47,529 nt of DNA, taken from positions 1 to 47,529 of the forward strand of contig JAQGHD010000005.1 of NCBI GenBank assembly GCA_028288965.1, read 5' to 3'. The notes under the pieces are model-generated. The model saw only the letters and a list, made by a program, of their open reading frames with translations. It did no database searches and was not told where the DNA came from. Numbering within the stretch: the first letter of the stretch is position 1; each line of letters starts with the position of its first letter. Positions 24,525-34,824 of the stretch are shown here, piece after piece. The stretch is from Candidatus Saccharimonadota bacterium. GTDB taxonomy: Bacteria > Patescibacteriota > Saccharimonadia > Saccharimonadales > JAQGHD01. Position numbers and translations under genes: made by a program.

Positions 24525-26339
24525 ATGCATATATCAGACACCGTAACCGAAAAACTTCTGCGGGAATCTAAAAAGTTCACTCCCGAAGAACTTACTAATC
24601 TAAAAGAGCAGGCTAAGAGCGAGAAGAAACCGCTGCAAGACCTGGTTCTTAAGAACAACCTACTGACCGAAAAGGATTTGCTGAAGCTCTATGCCGAAGA
24701 GAGCGACACGCCATTTATTGAGTTCAATCCCAAAGAGCTTAAGCGTGATATTTTGCGTTTGATTCCAGAGCGCATTGCTCGGCAATACCGGGCGGTGTTG
24801 ATTGGCGTAGAAGACAACGGCGCCAAGCTGCTAGCCATGGAAGATCCTGATGACATTCAAGCGATTAACTTTTTGCAGAAACAGCTGGGCAGCGACCTAA
24901 AGGTGCACATAGCCACCAGTACCAATGTACAGGGCGCACTGGATCAATACAGGGGCAATATTAGTAGCGAACTAACGAAAGTCATGGAACCCGAAGGCGA
25001 GTCTGCGGAGAATGAAGAGCAGGTCAACGAAGAAGATCTAGCCGAAGACTCACCAATTGCCAAAACCGTGAACCTAATTATTGAGTACGGAGTGAAGGCC
25101 GGCGCCAGCGATATTCATATAGAACCACGCGAGGAATCAGTGTTGATTCGCTATCGAGTAGATGGCATTTTACGCGAGGCTAACAAGCTGCCTAAGAAAA
25201 TGCTCGGCGCGCTGGTGTCGCGTATAAAGATTTTGGCTAACTTAAAAATTGATGAACGCCGGGCGCCGCAAGATGGCCGCTTTAAGGTAGAAGTGGCTGG
25301 CGAAGTCTTTGCTATGCGTGTCTCCACCTTACCGATTGTAGACGGTGAAAAAGTGGTCATGCGTATTTTAAACGAGAGTAGTAAAGCACTGACGCTCGAA
25401 GATTTGGGTTATTGGGACGGTGCGCTCGATGCCCTTAAAAAAGCCATCGTCCAGCCTCACGGCATGATCCTGATGACCGGGCCGACAGGTTCTGGCAAGT
25501 CAACCAGCTTATTCAGTATTTTGAGTATGCTCAATAACCCGACGATTAACATTTCTACCGTGGAAGATCCAGTGGAATATCGCGTGCCCGGCACCAACCA
25601 AACCCAAGTAAATCCGGTAGCCGGCATGACGTTTGCCAATGGCCTGCGGGCCTTGCTGCGCCAAGACCCCAACATCATTATGGTGGGTGAGATTCGGGAT
25701 AACGAAACAGCCAGTCTGGCAGTGCAAGCTGCTTTAACCGGGCACTTGGTGTTTAGTACTTTGCACACCAATAACGCCGCCACCTGTTTGCCGCGACTTC
25801 TGGATATGAGCATTGAACCGTTTTTGATTGCCAGTACTGTGCGCGCCGTGGTGGGCCAGCGCCTAGTCCGTCGGCTATGTATTGATTGCCGCCAGGAATA
25901 CAATCCCGATCCAGAAGTACTCAAAGAAATTAGCGATATCTTTCATTTAGAGAGCACCGGCGTAATGAAACGACTGCATGAGCTAGAAACCGCCGCGCTA
26001 GAAAGTGGCATCGGTAAAACTAATCCTAGTAAGACCAACAAAGTAGCAGTCGATCAACTCAGCACCAGTGAGACAAAAATCGTTCGGCTTTGGAAGGCCA
26101 ACGAGGAGGGTTGTGAAACCTGCGGGCACAGTGGCTATAAAGGCCGGATCGGCATCTACGAAGTGCTTTCCAACAGCGGTGAAGTTCAAAAGATGATTGT
26201 TAGCAACTCCACCAGCGAGGCTATCGAGCAACAAGCTATCAAAGACGGCATGATTACCATGCAAGTGGATGGTTTTATTAAAGCCTTGCGCGGCCAAACC
26301 ACCGTTGAGGAAATCCTAAGAGTAACATCAGAAAGCTAG
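24525..26339 (+). CDS. pilB: Type IV pilus assembly ATPase PilB (GspE family)
   Basis: MHISDTVTEKLLRESKKF...; GPTGSGKSTSLFSIL, DPNIIMVGEIRDNETASLAVQAALTGHLVFSTLHTN, C-x2-C zinc motifs. Confidence 0.95.
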   Translation: MHISDTVTEKLLRESKKFTPEELTNLKEQAKSEKKPLQDLVLKNNLLTEKDLLKLYAEESDTPFIEFNPKELKRDILRLIPERIARQYRAVLIGVEDNGAKLLAMEDPDDIQAINFLQKQLGSDLKVHIATSTNVQGALDQYRGNISSELTKVMEPEGESAENEEQVNEEDLAEDSPIAKTVNLIIEYGVKAGASDIHIEPREESVLIRYRVDGILREANKLPKKMLGALVSRIKILANLKIDERRAPQDGRFKVEVAGEVFAMRVSTLPIVDGEKVVMRILNESSKALTLEDLGYWDGALDALKKAIVQPHGMILMTGPTGSGKSTSLFSILSMLNNPTINISTVEDPVEYRVPGTNQTQVNPVAGMTFANGLRALLRQDPNIIMVGEIRDNETASLAVQAALTGHLVFSTLHTNNAATCLPRLLDMSIEPFLIASTVRAVVGQRLVRRLCIDCRQEYNPDPEVLKEISDIFHLESTGVMKRLHELETAALESGIGKTNPSKTNKVAVDQLSTSETKIVRLWKANEEGCETCGHSGYKGRIGIYEVLSNSGEVQKMIVSNSTSEAIEQQAIKDGMITMQVDGFIKALRGQTTVEEILRVTSES

Positions 26340-26340
26340 C

Positions 26341-27564
26341 ATGCAATTCAGCTACACCGCTACTAACAAAGAAGGCCGAACCATAGAAGGCACTGCCGAG
26401 GCCCCCAATAAAGAAGCGTTAATTACTAACCTCACTCGACAATCACTCAAGCCCGTCGTGATTAAGTTACAGTCCGAACATGGCTTGCTCAGCAAGTTTG
26501 GTGGCCGCAAGAAAGTTAAGCTACGCGACTTAGTGATCTTTACGCGGCAGCTCAGTACCATGGTTAGCGCGGGAGTCCCCCTGGCCCGCTCACTTAACAC
26601 GCTGCAAAACCAAGCCGAGAATGCCTACTTTAAAACCGTTATTAGCAACATTACTAAAGATGTCGAGGGTGGTACCGCCCTCGGCGAAGCCTTTGGCAAA
26701 TATCCTAAGGTTTTTAGTGAAGTCTATATAAATATGGTCAAAGCTGGTGAAGCCGGCGGAATTTTAGATGATATTTTAAAGCGCTTGGCGCTGCAAATTG
26801 AGCAAGATGCCTCCATCCGCAAAAAAGTCAAAAGTGCCATGATGTACCCCCTGGTGATTATGTCCATTACGGTTGTGGCGTTCTTTGGCATTATGATTTT
26901 TGTGATTCCAAAGATTGGCAAGATTATGAAAGACCTGGGCGGCGCCAATGCTCAACTGCCCATTTATACCCGGGTGATGTTAAGCGCTAGTGATTTTATG
27001 CGAGCCAACGCTATTGTGCTAACCGTACTGCTAGTTATTGTGATCTACGTGATAAAGCGCTACATCAGCACGCCAAAAGGCAAGTATCAGCTTCACTCGT
27101 TGCTGCTTAGAATTCCAGTACTTAAGACCATTGTTATTAAAGTAGCGATTGCCCGCTTTGCCCGCACTTTTGCTTCACTAATGACCGCCGGAGTCGGCGT
27201 GCTCGATGCCCTGGAAGTCACTGGTGGTGCTATGGGCAATAAGGTGATTGAAGAAGAATTGCGCAACGCCGCTAAACAAGTCAAAAATGGCAAGCAGTTA
27301 TCGGAGCCGCTCAGCCAAAGTAAGCACTTTCCGCCAATTGTCAGCCAAATGCTCGCTGTCGGCGAAGAAACCGGCAAGATTGACACCATTTTGGTCAAAG
27401 TAGCTGATTTTTATGAAGAAGAAGTCGAAACCCTTGTCGATGGACTAAGCTCAATTATTGAACCGCTGATGATCGTGGTGCTCGGTAGTATTGTGGGCCT
27501 AATTGCCGCTAGCGTCATGGGCCCCATTGCCAACCTTACCAAAAACATCGGCAACGGAAATTAG
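26341..27564 (+). CDS. pilC: Type IV pilus inner membrane platform protein PilC (GspF family)
   Basis: 407 aa; FTRQLSTMVSAGVPLARSL, GGTALGEAFGKYPKVFSEVYINMVKAGEAGG, MLAVGEETGKID. Confidence 0.95.
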   Translation: MQFSYTATNKEGRTIEGTAEAPNKEALITNLTRQSLKPVVIKLQSEHGLLSKFGGRKKVKLRDLVIFTRQLSTMVSAGVPLARSLNTLQNQAENAYFKTVISNITKDVEGGTALGEAFGKYPKVFSEVYINMVKAGEAGGILDDILKRLALQIEQDASIRKKVKSAMMYPLVIMSITVVAFFGIMIFVIPKIGKIMKDLGGANAQLPIYTRVMLSASDFMRANAIVLTVLLVIVIYVIKRYISTPKGKYQLHSLLLRIPVLKTIVIKVAIARFARTFASLMTAGVGVLDALEVTGGAMGNKVIEEELRNAAKQVKNGKQLSEPLSQSKHFPPIVSQMLAVGEETGKIDTILVKVADFYEEEVETLVDGLSSIIEPLMIVVLGSIVGLIAASVMGPIANLTKNIGNGN

Positions 27565-27709
27565 CTCGTTTTCTTGAATCGAGCTTCCGAATCTTCTGCC
27601 ACGAATACAATCATCTCTGATCCTTTTCTGTGCGTGATCAGATCACCAGCTCGCTCATACCAGGTTCGTCGTTCCTGGCGTGCCTGCTGCAAGCGGGGAT
27701 TGCGAGCTC
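27561..27709 (-). pseudogene. Possible gene remnant convergent with pilC
   Basis: Open frame ARNPRLQQARQERRTWYERAGDLITHRKGSEMIVFVAEDSEARFKKTS* with no good start codon. Confidence 0.3.
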
Positions 27710-27840
27710 AAATGACTTTAAGCCGGTCTATTGACTGGCGTACGCTTATGGTTATAATCATTACTGATACTTATCCTTAGGCTATTACTGCTTGGATAAG
27801 ATCTTGTATAAAAAACAATAAACAAGGAGGGTGGGTCCTC

Positions 27841-28311
27841 ATGATCTCACTGAAAAGCAAACAACAAGGTTTCACCATTGTGGAACTTTTGATTGTTATC
27901 GTAGTGATCGGTATTTTAGCCGGTCTAGTTCTAGTAACCTTTAATGGTATTCAACAAAAAGCTCGTAACACCGAAAGACAAACTGACCTTAAGGCAATCC
28001 AAAGTCACTTGGAAGCCTACAACGCCCAAAATGGTCGCTATCCATTACTAAGTGATATGAACACGCAACCGGGTACCGGTAACTGGTGGATTCAAACCAA
28101 CATGAAAGGTTTGGACAAAGAAGCCTTGCGTGACCCCAAGAACAGCACGCACAGTTTAGCAAACGCCGCAACGGTTAACCAATACGCTTACGCCCCAACC
28201 GCTGATGACGGTTCAGCCTGTGACAACACTGCCACCGATTGTGGTAAGTACACACTGACCTCCAAGCTCGAGGGTGGTGCTGCGGACTACGTTCTTAACA
28301 GTTTGAACTAA
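27841..28311 (+). CDS. Type IV pilin (major pilin candidate)
   Basis: 156 aa; QQGFTIVELLIVIVVIGILAGLVLVTFNG; strong SD AGGAGGG; own terminator downstream. Confidence 0.93.
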   Translation: MISLKSKQQGFTIVELLIVIVVIGILAGLVLVTFNGIQQKARNTERQTDLKAIQSHLEAYNAQNGRYPLLSDMNTQPGTGNWWIQTNMKGLDKEALRDPKNSTHSLANAATVNQYAYAPTADDGSACDNTATDCGKYTLTSKLEGGAADYVLNSLN

Positions 28312-28332
28312 AAATATCTTTCAAACTTGATC

Positions 28333-28365
28333 AAAACCCGGGACATAAGCACCCGGGTTTTCTTC
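28333..28365 (+). terminator. Rho-independent terminator after pilin
   Basis: AAAACCCGGG-acataagca-CCCGGGTTTTCTTC, perfect stem. Confidence 0.9.
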
Positions 28366-28486
28366 TTTCTGATTGAGAAGAAGCTTATGGTTACATATAA
28401 TGGAGAGTAGTTATGGCAGGCAATGACACACCTTCTACACTTGGGCTAGTTTTGGTGTGCTCCGGCGCGGCGCCAGTGAGCGGTAT

Positions 28487-30109
28487 ATGAAATACCGTGA
28501 ACGCGTACCGCAAAGGAGCAAGCTGAAACTAGGCGGCAGGCCAGCAGGTGCAGTAGGCGTGCAAGAGGGTTATACAATTGTCGAGTTAGTCATAGGTATG
28601 ACCGTATTTGTAGTGATTGCCCTTAGCGCCTTTACCCTATATTCATCACTCGTTTCTAGTGCTGTGCTAGCCAAGCAAAAAGCCGTGGCGCTGTCTTTAG
28701 GCACCAACCAAATGGAATATCTAAAATCCTTACCTTATAACAACTTAGCCGTGGCTGGGGGTAGTATTGTTACCGCTAATCCGATTCCAGCCACCAGTAA
28801 TATTACGGTGAACAATGTGTTGTATGTAGTTAAAACCGACATTAGCTATACCGACGACGCCTTTGATGGCTGTGGCTCATATCCGAATCTGGCGTTAAAA
28901 CAACAGTATTGCCGCAACTATCCAGCGCCCGCGGGCGCGCCAGCCACAGATACTAACCCGGCCGATTATAAAATTGCCCATGTAGCTGTTTACACCAAAA
29001 GCAATATTAAACTAGCTGAGGTTGATACGGAAATCTCGGCTCGGGTAGCCGAAACGGCTAGTACGACCGGTGCTTTGTTTGTGAGCGTACTGGATGATGA
29101 CGGCAACCCGGTAGTGGGTGCCTTGGTGCACGTTACCGATACCACACTGAACCCTAGCGTGAATGTATCCGATAATACCGACACCAGCGGCAATGCTATT
29201 TTTTATGGTTTGCCACCGGACACCACTGGCTACGATTACGTGGTGACGGCAAGCAACACTGGCTACTCCACGTTAACCACGATTGCACCAAGCGGGTCTT
29301 TGCAGCCAACCTACCCAAGCAAACAGATATTTACACAGTTATCTTCCTTTGTGACCCTTACACTCAAGCCGCAAGGCACCAACAGCTTAGTGCTGGAAAC
29401 CACCGATGCCAGCGGCAATCCGCTCGGCAGTATGAAAGTATACGTAAAGGGTGGCTACAAAAAATACACTAACACCGCCGATACCAGCTACTACTACGAC
29501 ACCCTGAGTCCTACTGACACCCGGCCCCAAACCGATGGCGGCGGTTTTACTTCCCTGAGCAACCTGGTACCCGGCAACTATATATTTTGTGGCGACACCG
29601 GCTCTAGCAGCTGTGGTATTGGCGGCACACCGTATTACTTAGCTGCGGCCGTGCCGTACGGTGGGCTGAACTCACTCGATCCAATTACTGTCCCTACATA
29701 TGATGCCGGCTCGCCACCTACCCAAACCTTCACATATAATGGTCAGCCCTTCTTGCAAAAAGTGCGCTTGATTATGACCAACAACATCAATTTCCCACGA
29801 ATATTTACCCTAAACCCTTCGGAACTCAGCCTGGCTAGTGCCACACTCAACCCTTATGCCTTTGTCATTACCGGCGCTAACCTGCCCTGCAATACATCAG
29901 GTGGCTGCTCTACGACAGTCCGCTTTACCCAAGGCAGCAACACCTACACGGCCACCTGTAACGGCAACGGCTTAAACACTCAGCTTAATTGCACCGCTAA
30001 TCTTACAGGTATTACTGCTGGCAATCTACAACTGACCATCATTGCTAATGGCTTTACCCTAAACTTGCCGGATACGCCGCTGTTAGGAGGATTAAATGCC
30101 GTCCCATAA
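28487..30109 (+). CDS. Large prepilin-like protein with extracellular repeat/Ig-like domains
   Basis: GYTIVELVIGMTVFVVIALSAFTLYSSL prepilin helix, then 'GALFVSVLDDDGNPVVGALVHVTDTTLNPSVNVSDNTDTSGNAIFYGLPP' carboxypeptidase-regulatory-like repeat and another related module. Listed ORF starts at 28457; ATG 28487 also possible. Confidence 0.8.
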   Translation: MKYRERVPQRSKLKLGGRPAGAVGVQEGYTIVELVIGMTVFVVIALSAFTLYSSLVSSAVLAKQKAVALSLGTNQMEYLKSLPYNNLAVAGGSIVTANPIPATSNITVNNVLYVVKTDISYTDDAFDGCGSYPNLALKQQYCRNYPAPAGAPATDTNPADYKIAHVAVYTKSNIKLAEVDTEISARVAETASTTGALFVSVLDDDGNPVVGALVHVTDTTLNPSVNVSDNTDTSGNAIFYGLPPDTTGYDYVVTASNTGYSTLTTIAPSGSLQPTYPSKQIFTQLSSFVTLTLKPQGTNSLVLETTDASGNPLGSMKVYVKGGYKKYTNTADTSYYYDTLSPTDTRPQTDGGGFTSLSNLVPGNYIFCGDTGSSSCGIGGTPYYLAAAVPYGGLNSLDPITVPTYDAGSPPTQTFTYNGQPFLQKVRLIMTNNINFPRIFTLNPSELSLASATLNPYAFVITGANLPCNTSGGCSTTVRFTQGSNTYTATCNGNGLNTQLNCTANLTGITAGNLQLTIIANGFTLNLPDTPLLGGLNAVP

Positions 30110-30716
30110 CCTGCACACCTCCATTTCCAAGTCGGCCAGTGGTTTTACCATTATCGAAGTATTGGTGGTAATAAGTCTGAGCGCCATCATTGGCCTAGCG
30201 ACCTTTAGCTTCTTTAATGATTCGTTTCGTAACTACCTGGCCCTTCAAGAAGACGGTACAGCTTTTAGCGATTTAAGCTTGCAATCTCAAAAATTGGCCA
30301 GTGTGCTACGTGGTGTGACCGATTTTGTTACCGTAAATAGCAACGACATCACCGTCTATGCCTATTTTTCGCCGCAAGATGCCTACGTTTCGCAGGTGCA
30401 CTATTACCACAACATTGATAATACCAAGCTCATGGCCGACATTACACCTATGACCGCTAACCCCCCTAACGGCACCCTTATCACGGCTAAAAAAAGAACC
30501 TACACCGTGGTAGGCCGCTTGTATACGCCACCGAGTTCCTCTATTTTTACCTATTTGGATTCATCTGGAAATCCACTGACCCTGCCCATAAGTGACCTGT
30601 TAACTATAAAAGGCATCAAAGTAAGCCTTTCGGTGCCGTCCAAAGGCACCGGGGTGGCTGGCTACAGCACTATGTCCTTACAGGTAAGCCTAAGAAACAG
30701 AAAGACCAACCTATGA
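30096..30716 (+). CDS. PilW-like minor pilin
   Basis: 206 aa; SGFTIIEVLVVISLSAIIGLATFSFF. Confidence 0.75.
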   Translation: MPSHNLHTSISKSASGFTIIEVLVVISLSAIIGLATFSFFNDSFRNYLALQEDGTAFSDLSLQSQKLASVLRGVTDFVTVNSNDITVYAYFSPQDAYVSQVHYYHNIDNTKLMADITPMTANPPNGTLITAKKRTYTVVGRLYTPPSSSIFTYLDSSGNPLTLPISDLLTIKGIKVSLSVPSKGTGVAGYSTMSLQVSLRNRKTNL

Positions 30717-32395
30717 AAACTATCCTCAGCAGGCTTTGGCATGTTCCTTCTCGGCACCGTCCTCGCTCGGATCATGATGAGTTATATCATGACCCGGCTG
30801 CTGAAAACGGGTTTATATTGCCGTTGGTACTTGGCATTATTATTGTCATGGTCATTGTCATGCTGGCCGCGGCCAGTATTATAGACACCAATTTTGGCAT
30901 TGTTGGGCAGAACAATGATAGCCAAAAAGCCTTTAACATTGCCGAGGCCGGCGCTAACTATTACCTGTGGCATCTTAGCCATAATCCTACTGATTACAAA
31001 GACGGCAAAACTACTCCTACCACACCCGACCCCGTCCTCGGATATGGGCCGTACGTCCACACTTACACCGATGCCAGCGCCACGAATGCCGGCACCTTTA
31101 CGTTGTGGATCAACCCTCAAGGCAGCGGCTCGACCATTGTAAAAGTTCGCTCCATTGGGCAGGCTAAAGGCGAAAAAACACTGCGTACCGTGGAGGCCCA
31201 GATTGGCGCACCGTCGTTTGCCAGTTATGGGGTGGTTAGTGATAGCGCGCTGTGGTTTGGCAATACCGAATCGGCCAGCGGCCCGGTACACTCCAATCAA
31301 GGTGTCCGCATGGATGGCGCCAACACTACTGATGTAACTAGCGCCAACAGTACTTATGTACCCTCCAACGCTATTGGTGGCAACGGCGCCAGTCATCCTG
31401 GCGTCTGGTGTGATACTGCCGTCACCAGCCCGGTAAATTGCAATACCCGCTCCAAAGTAGATTGGCGATTCCCAGTACCCTCGGTTGACTTTAACCAGGT
31501 TAGTGGCAGCTTATGCGCTATGAAAAAGACGGCCTTTTTGGCGAATGGGTCTACCTCAGCCCTGGCCTCTCAAGCCAATGCCTGCTCCCAAACTCCCACC
31601 ACGCGTACTAACGCCTATTTACCACAGCGCAGCGCCAGCGGTAGCTTCAGCGTCACGCAGGGCTATTTAGTCCAGCTCAATACAAACGGCACCTATGACC
31701 TATTTAATGTAAATGGCGAGAACGATACGCTGACTCCTTACACCAGTGCCCTCACTCTACAAAGTGTAGCCTCTGGTATTACCATGCCGACTTCTGGTGT
31801 GATCTTTGCTGAAGATAACGTATGGGTACGCAGCAACCCTACCTACCACGGCCGCGTAACCATTGGTGCTGGCCGCTTGGCTTCGGCTGCCAATAACGCT
31901 AACATTGTGATCGCCGATGATTTGGTGTACAGCACTAAAAATGGCCAAGACGCCATTGGCCTAGTAGCCGAGGATTCGGTCTATATCGCCCCGTATGCCC
32001 CCAATAGTTCTGGCGCCTTTACGTTTGAAGTAGATGGCGCTCTGTTGGCTGGCAGCGGCAATGTTATGTACGGCGAAAATGGCAACAATGCCCAACACCC
32101 GGCCGGTTACCGGGTTAGCCCCAACTCCTGTACTCGCGGCTGGGTAAACGCCAACCAACAATTTCTGTTCTACGGCTCAGTGGCTAACCGCCTAACCTGG
32201 ACTTGGACCTGGCTAGTTGGCAACAATGCCTGCGGCAATGCCGTTCGTGATCCGGTTAGCGGATCTTATATCTCCGGTATATTGAACAACACCACCCAGT
32301 ACGACACCAATCTGCTCTATGCCCCACCGCCCAGCTACCCCATTACCAGCAGTTACAACATCCTTTCCTGGCGTGAAGTACTGACGCACCCCTAA
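30713..32395 (+). CDS. PilX-like protein with long extracellular domain
   Basis: 560 aa; ENGFILPLVLGIIIVMVIVMLAAASIID...SQKAFNIAEAGANYYLW. Confidence 0.75.
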   Translation: MKTILSRLWHVPSRHRPRSDHDELYHDPAAENGFILPLVLGIIIVMVIVMLAAASIIDTNFGIVGQNNDSQKAFNIAEAGANYYLWHLSHNPTDYKDGKTTPTTPDPVLGYGPYVHTYTDASATNAGTFTLWINPQGSGSTIVKVRSIGQAKGEKTLRTVEAQIGAPSFASYGVVSDSALWFGNTESASGPVHSNQGVRMDGANTTDVTSANSTYVPSNAIGGNGASHPGVWCDTAVTSPVNCNTRSKVDWRFPVPSVDFNQVSGSLCAMKKTAFLANGSTSALASQANACSQTPTTRTNAYLPQRSASGSFSVTQGYLVQLNTNGTYDLFNVNGENDTLTPYTSALTLQSVASGITMPTSGVIFAEDNVWVRSNPTYHGRVTIGAGRLASAANNANIVIADDLVYSTKNGQDAIGLVAEDSVYIAPYAPNSSGAFTFEVDGALLAGSGNVMYGENGNNAQHPAGYRVSPNSCTRGWVNANQQFLFYGSVANRLTWTWTWLVGNNACGNAVRDPVSGSYISGILNNTTQYDTNLLYAPPPSYPITSSYNILSWREVLTHP

Positions 32396-32405
32396 ACCCT
32401 CTACT

Positions 32406-33188
32406 TTAGGCAAGCACTAGCCTGGCAAGGGTAAAAGTTGTTGAAATTGCTTGGTGATCTGTAGAAATATCGACAAGTTCAGTGTGATTGGGGTGAATGG
32501 CGCCTCGATACAGCATAGCGTCGAGTTGCCCGTTGGGATTTAGTCCAATTTGCGATAGCTTGCCCAGCCAAGCATAGTTATTTCTGGCCACATCAAAAGT
32601 AGGCACGGTACCTAGATTTACGGCTGCCAAATGAGCATTGCCACGCATTTTTCTATCTAATCTGCCCGGCCCGGGCCAATGATTCATATCACCAGCCAGC
32701 ACTAATGGGTCAGTTACGTCAGCAAGAGCATCAGCCGCTGCGTTAATCTGTTTACGGCGTGATAGAAATTTTATGGGTACCGTCGGGTGCGTTGTGGCTA
32801 CCGTTACATGAGATCCCTTAGCGGTTTTAAGAGCTACCACTAGCAAACCACGTCCCCGCAAACGAAACTTGGTATCATCCCAGCGTTCACTGCCGTGAAA
32901 ACCAATCGCCCTTCCTAGAGGCCCCTGCTTTTGTAAGGTTACTTTTTTACTATCCGTAACCTTGTGTTCGGGTTTGATAGCAATAGCCAATCCAAAATGG
33001 CCAGCTATTGAGACGGCCAAGAGCCCTAGTTCTTTCACATGCTCGGCCAATTCATTAGGGGGCATTTGAACCTCTTGAAGCAAAAGCACATCGCTATTGG
33101 CTACCGCCTGCAACCCGCCACTGCGAATAGCTTTTCCCATTTGGGTGTTAGCCGTAGTAACGGTGATTTGCTCAGAAGGGTTATACAT
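32406..33188 (-). CDS. Endonuclease/exonuclease/phosphatase family protein
   Basis: 260 aa; DVLLLQEVQ, VATTHPTVP, LAGDMNHWPG, STDHQAISTTF. Confidence 0.8.
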   Translation of the reverse strand: MYNPSEQITVTTANTQMGKAIRSGGLQAVANSDVLLLQEVQMPPNELAEHVKELGLLAVSIAGHFGLAIAIKPEHKVTDSKKVTLQKQGPLGRAIGFHGSERWDDTKFRLRGRGLLVVALKTAKGSHVTVATTHPTVPIKFLSRRKQINAAADALADVTDPLVLAGDMNHWPGPGRLDRKMRGNAHLAAVNLGTVPTFDVARNNYAWLGKLSQIGLNPNGQLDAMLYRGAIHPNHTELVDISTDHQAISTTFTLARLVLA

Positions 33189-33276
33189 GTGATCATAATA
33201 ACAAACCGCAACTAACCTGCTATTGCTTGAGTTTATAACTTAATACTATAAAATGCTGGATAAATAAGGAGTTCTA

Positions 33277-33669
33277 ATGGACAAACATAGTTTCGCGAAA
33301 ACTGTTTTTGTGACCGGTTTAACGCTAGGTATTGGAGTGGGTGTAGGCATAACGGCAGAAAATCACACAAACGAAGTCGCCAGGGGTAAAGCGCTAACTG
33401 CCGCAACTTGCCTAAATACTATTCCGCATGAATCGATTGTTACCAAATCTTTAGACGAATGCTTCGAACAGGGGGTTCCCGGTGGAAATAAAATTAGTAA
33501 GAATAAGTTTCGTCCTGGGGATCCTATTAAATTTGTTGGCGCTTACATGGAGGCTCAACGACAAGAAGCTGAAAAAATTGAAGCCGCAAGAGTGGTTGCT
33601 TGGTCAGTTGTGCCCGATGTCGTTGCCGCAGCCGGCATTGCTTACCTGCTATTTTTAGACTTCATATAG
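33277..33669 (+). CDS. Hypothetical membrane protein
   Basis: 130 aa; N- and C-terminal hydrophobic segments; AAGGAG SD. Confidence 0.6.
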   Translation: MDKHSFAKTVFVTGLTLGIGVGVGITAENHTNEVARGKALTAATCLNTIPHESIVTKSLDECFEQGVPGGNKISKNKFRPGDPIKFVGAYMEAQRQEAEKIEAARVVAWSVVPDVVAAAGIAYLLFLDFI

Positions 33670-33762
33670 CAGAGCCACGAATTTCAGCTAAGGATTAGCT
33701 TCCTCTGTTCTGTGATATAGTTATAGGGAAAATTGTTATGCTTTGATGGGCAGCATCAACAC

Positions 33763-34824
33763 ATGAATTCAGCATTATTTTACAAAGACAAACCACTATT
33801 CGGACTAGATATAGGCTTCAACACCATAAAGGTGATGCAGCTAAACCGCCACACTAATCAATATGTGGTTAGTGGCTATGGTGTGGGCAGCTTTGACGCC
33901 AAAGCTATTGAGAATGGCGTTGTGGTTGATTACGAATCGATGGCCAAAAGCGCCAATGAGTTATTTGATCATAAAATCATAGGTGAAATTAACACTAGAC
34001 GGGTGGCTGTCTCGGTACCGGCAGCCCGCACCTTTAACCGCCCCATGACCCTACCCGTACAGGCCGCCAAAGATCTGGACGAAGCCGTCAGGCTTGAGGC
34101 CGAGCAGTACATTCCCGTACCACTTGATGATTTATATATCGATTACGTTATAAATAATCGGAGCGAGAAAGAAATTGGTTTACTGGCCGTAGCCTCGCCG
34201 CGAAAAATGATTGATTCGTACCTGACGCTCATGAATGTCTTAGGGCTAGAGCCGGTCACCATGGAAACGACTATCGGTGCCACCGGTCGCCTATTCTTAC
34301 AAACTGATCAGAGCGATACGCCTACGGTACTGATTGATTTTGGTTCCATTTCGGCCGATATTACTATCTATGATAAAGGGCTGATTGTAACCGGCACCGT
34401 GCCCTGCGGTGGCGATAACTTTACCGATGCCATCTCAACTTTCCTGGGTGTTACTAAGGATGAGGCTCACATCATCAAAACCAAATATGGTTTAGGACCA
34501 AGCAAAAAACAGGCGGACATTAAGGCCGCGCTGGCCCCGCAGCTTGAGCAGTTAGTTAAAGAAATCCGTCGGATGATTCGCTATTACGAAGACCGCTCGG
34601 GCAAAAACGGCACCATTAACCAGATTGTAACCATGGGCGGTGGCGCCAACATGCCGGGCCTCAGTGAATATATGACTAACACCCTGCGGCTGCCGGTGCG
34701 AACCTGTGATCCGTGGGAACGCTTAACTTTTGGACGGCTGCAACCACCCAGCAGCGTAGAGCAATCGATGTACGTCACCGTAGCCGGACTAGCCTTAATT
34801 GACTCTAAGGAAATTTTTAAGTGA
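33763..34824 (+). CDS. pilM: Type IV pilus assembly protein PilM
   Basis: MNSALFYKDKPLFGLDIGFNTIKVMQL; actin-like ATPase fold, VLIDFGSISADITIYDKG, MGGGANMPGLSEYM. Confidence 0.93.
   Translation: MNSALFYKDKPLFGLDIGFNTIKVMQLNRHTNQYVVSGYGVGSFDAKAIENGVVVDYESMAKSANELFDHKIIGEINTRRVAVSVPAARTFNRPMTLPVQAAKDLDEAVRLEAEQYIPVPLDDLYIDYVINNRSEKEIGLLAVASPRKMIDSYLTLMNVLGLEPVTMETTIGATGRLFLQTDQSDTPTVLIDFGSISADITIYDKGLIVTGTVPCGGDNFTDAISTFLGVTKDEAHIIKTKYGLGPSKKQADIKAALAPQLEQLVKEIRRMIRYYEDRSGKNGTINQIVTMGGGANMPGLSEYMTNTLRLPVRTCDPWERLTFGRLQPPSSVEQSMYVTVAGLALIDSKEIFK

Noticed and set aside
27574-27780. 68-aa plus-strand ORF between pilC and pilin
   Set aside because: Cys/Arg/Ser-rich unconvincing composition, no RBS; minus-strand frame looks more protein-like.
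33670-33720. Hairpin AGCTAA-gga-TTAGCT after the 130-aa ORF as a terminator
   Set aside because: Stem is short and no U-tract follows; not enough to call.
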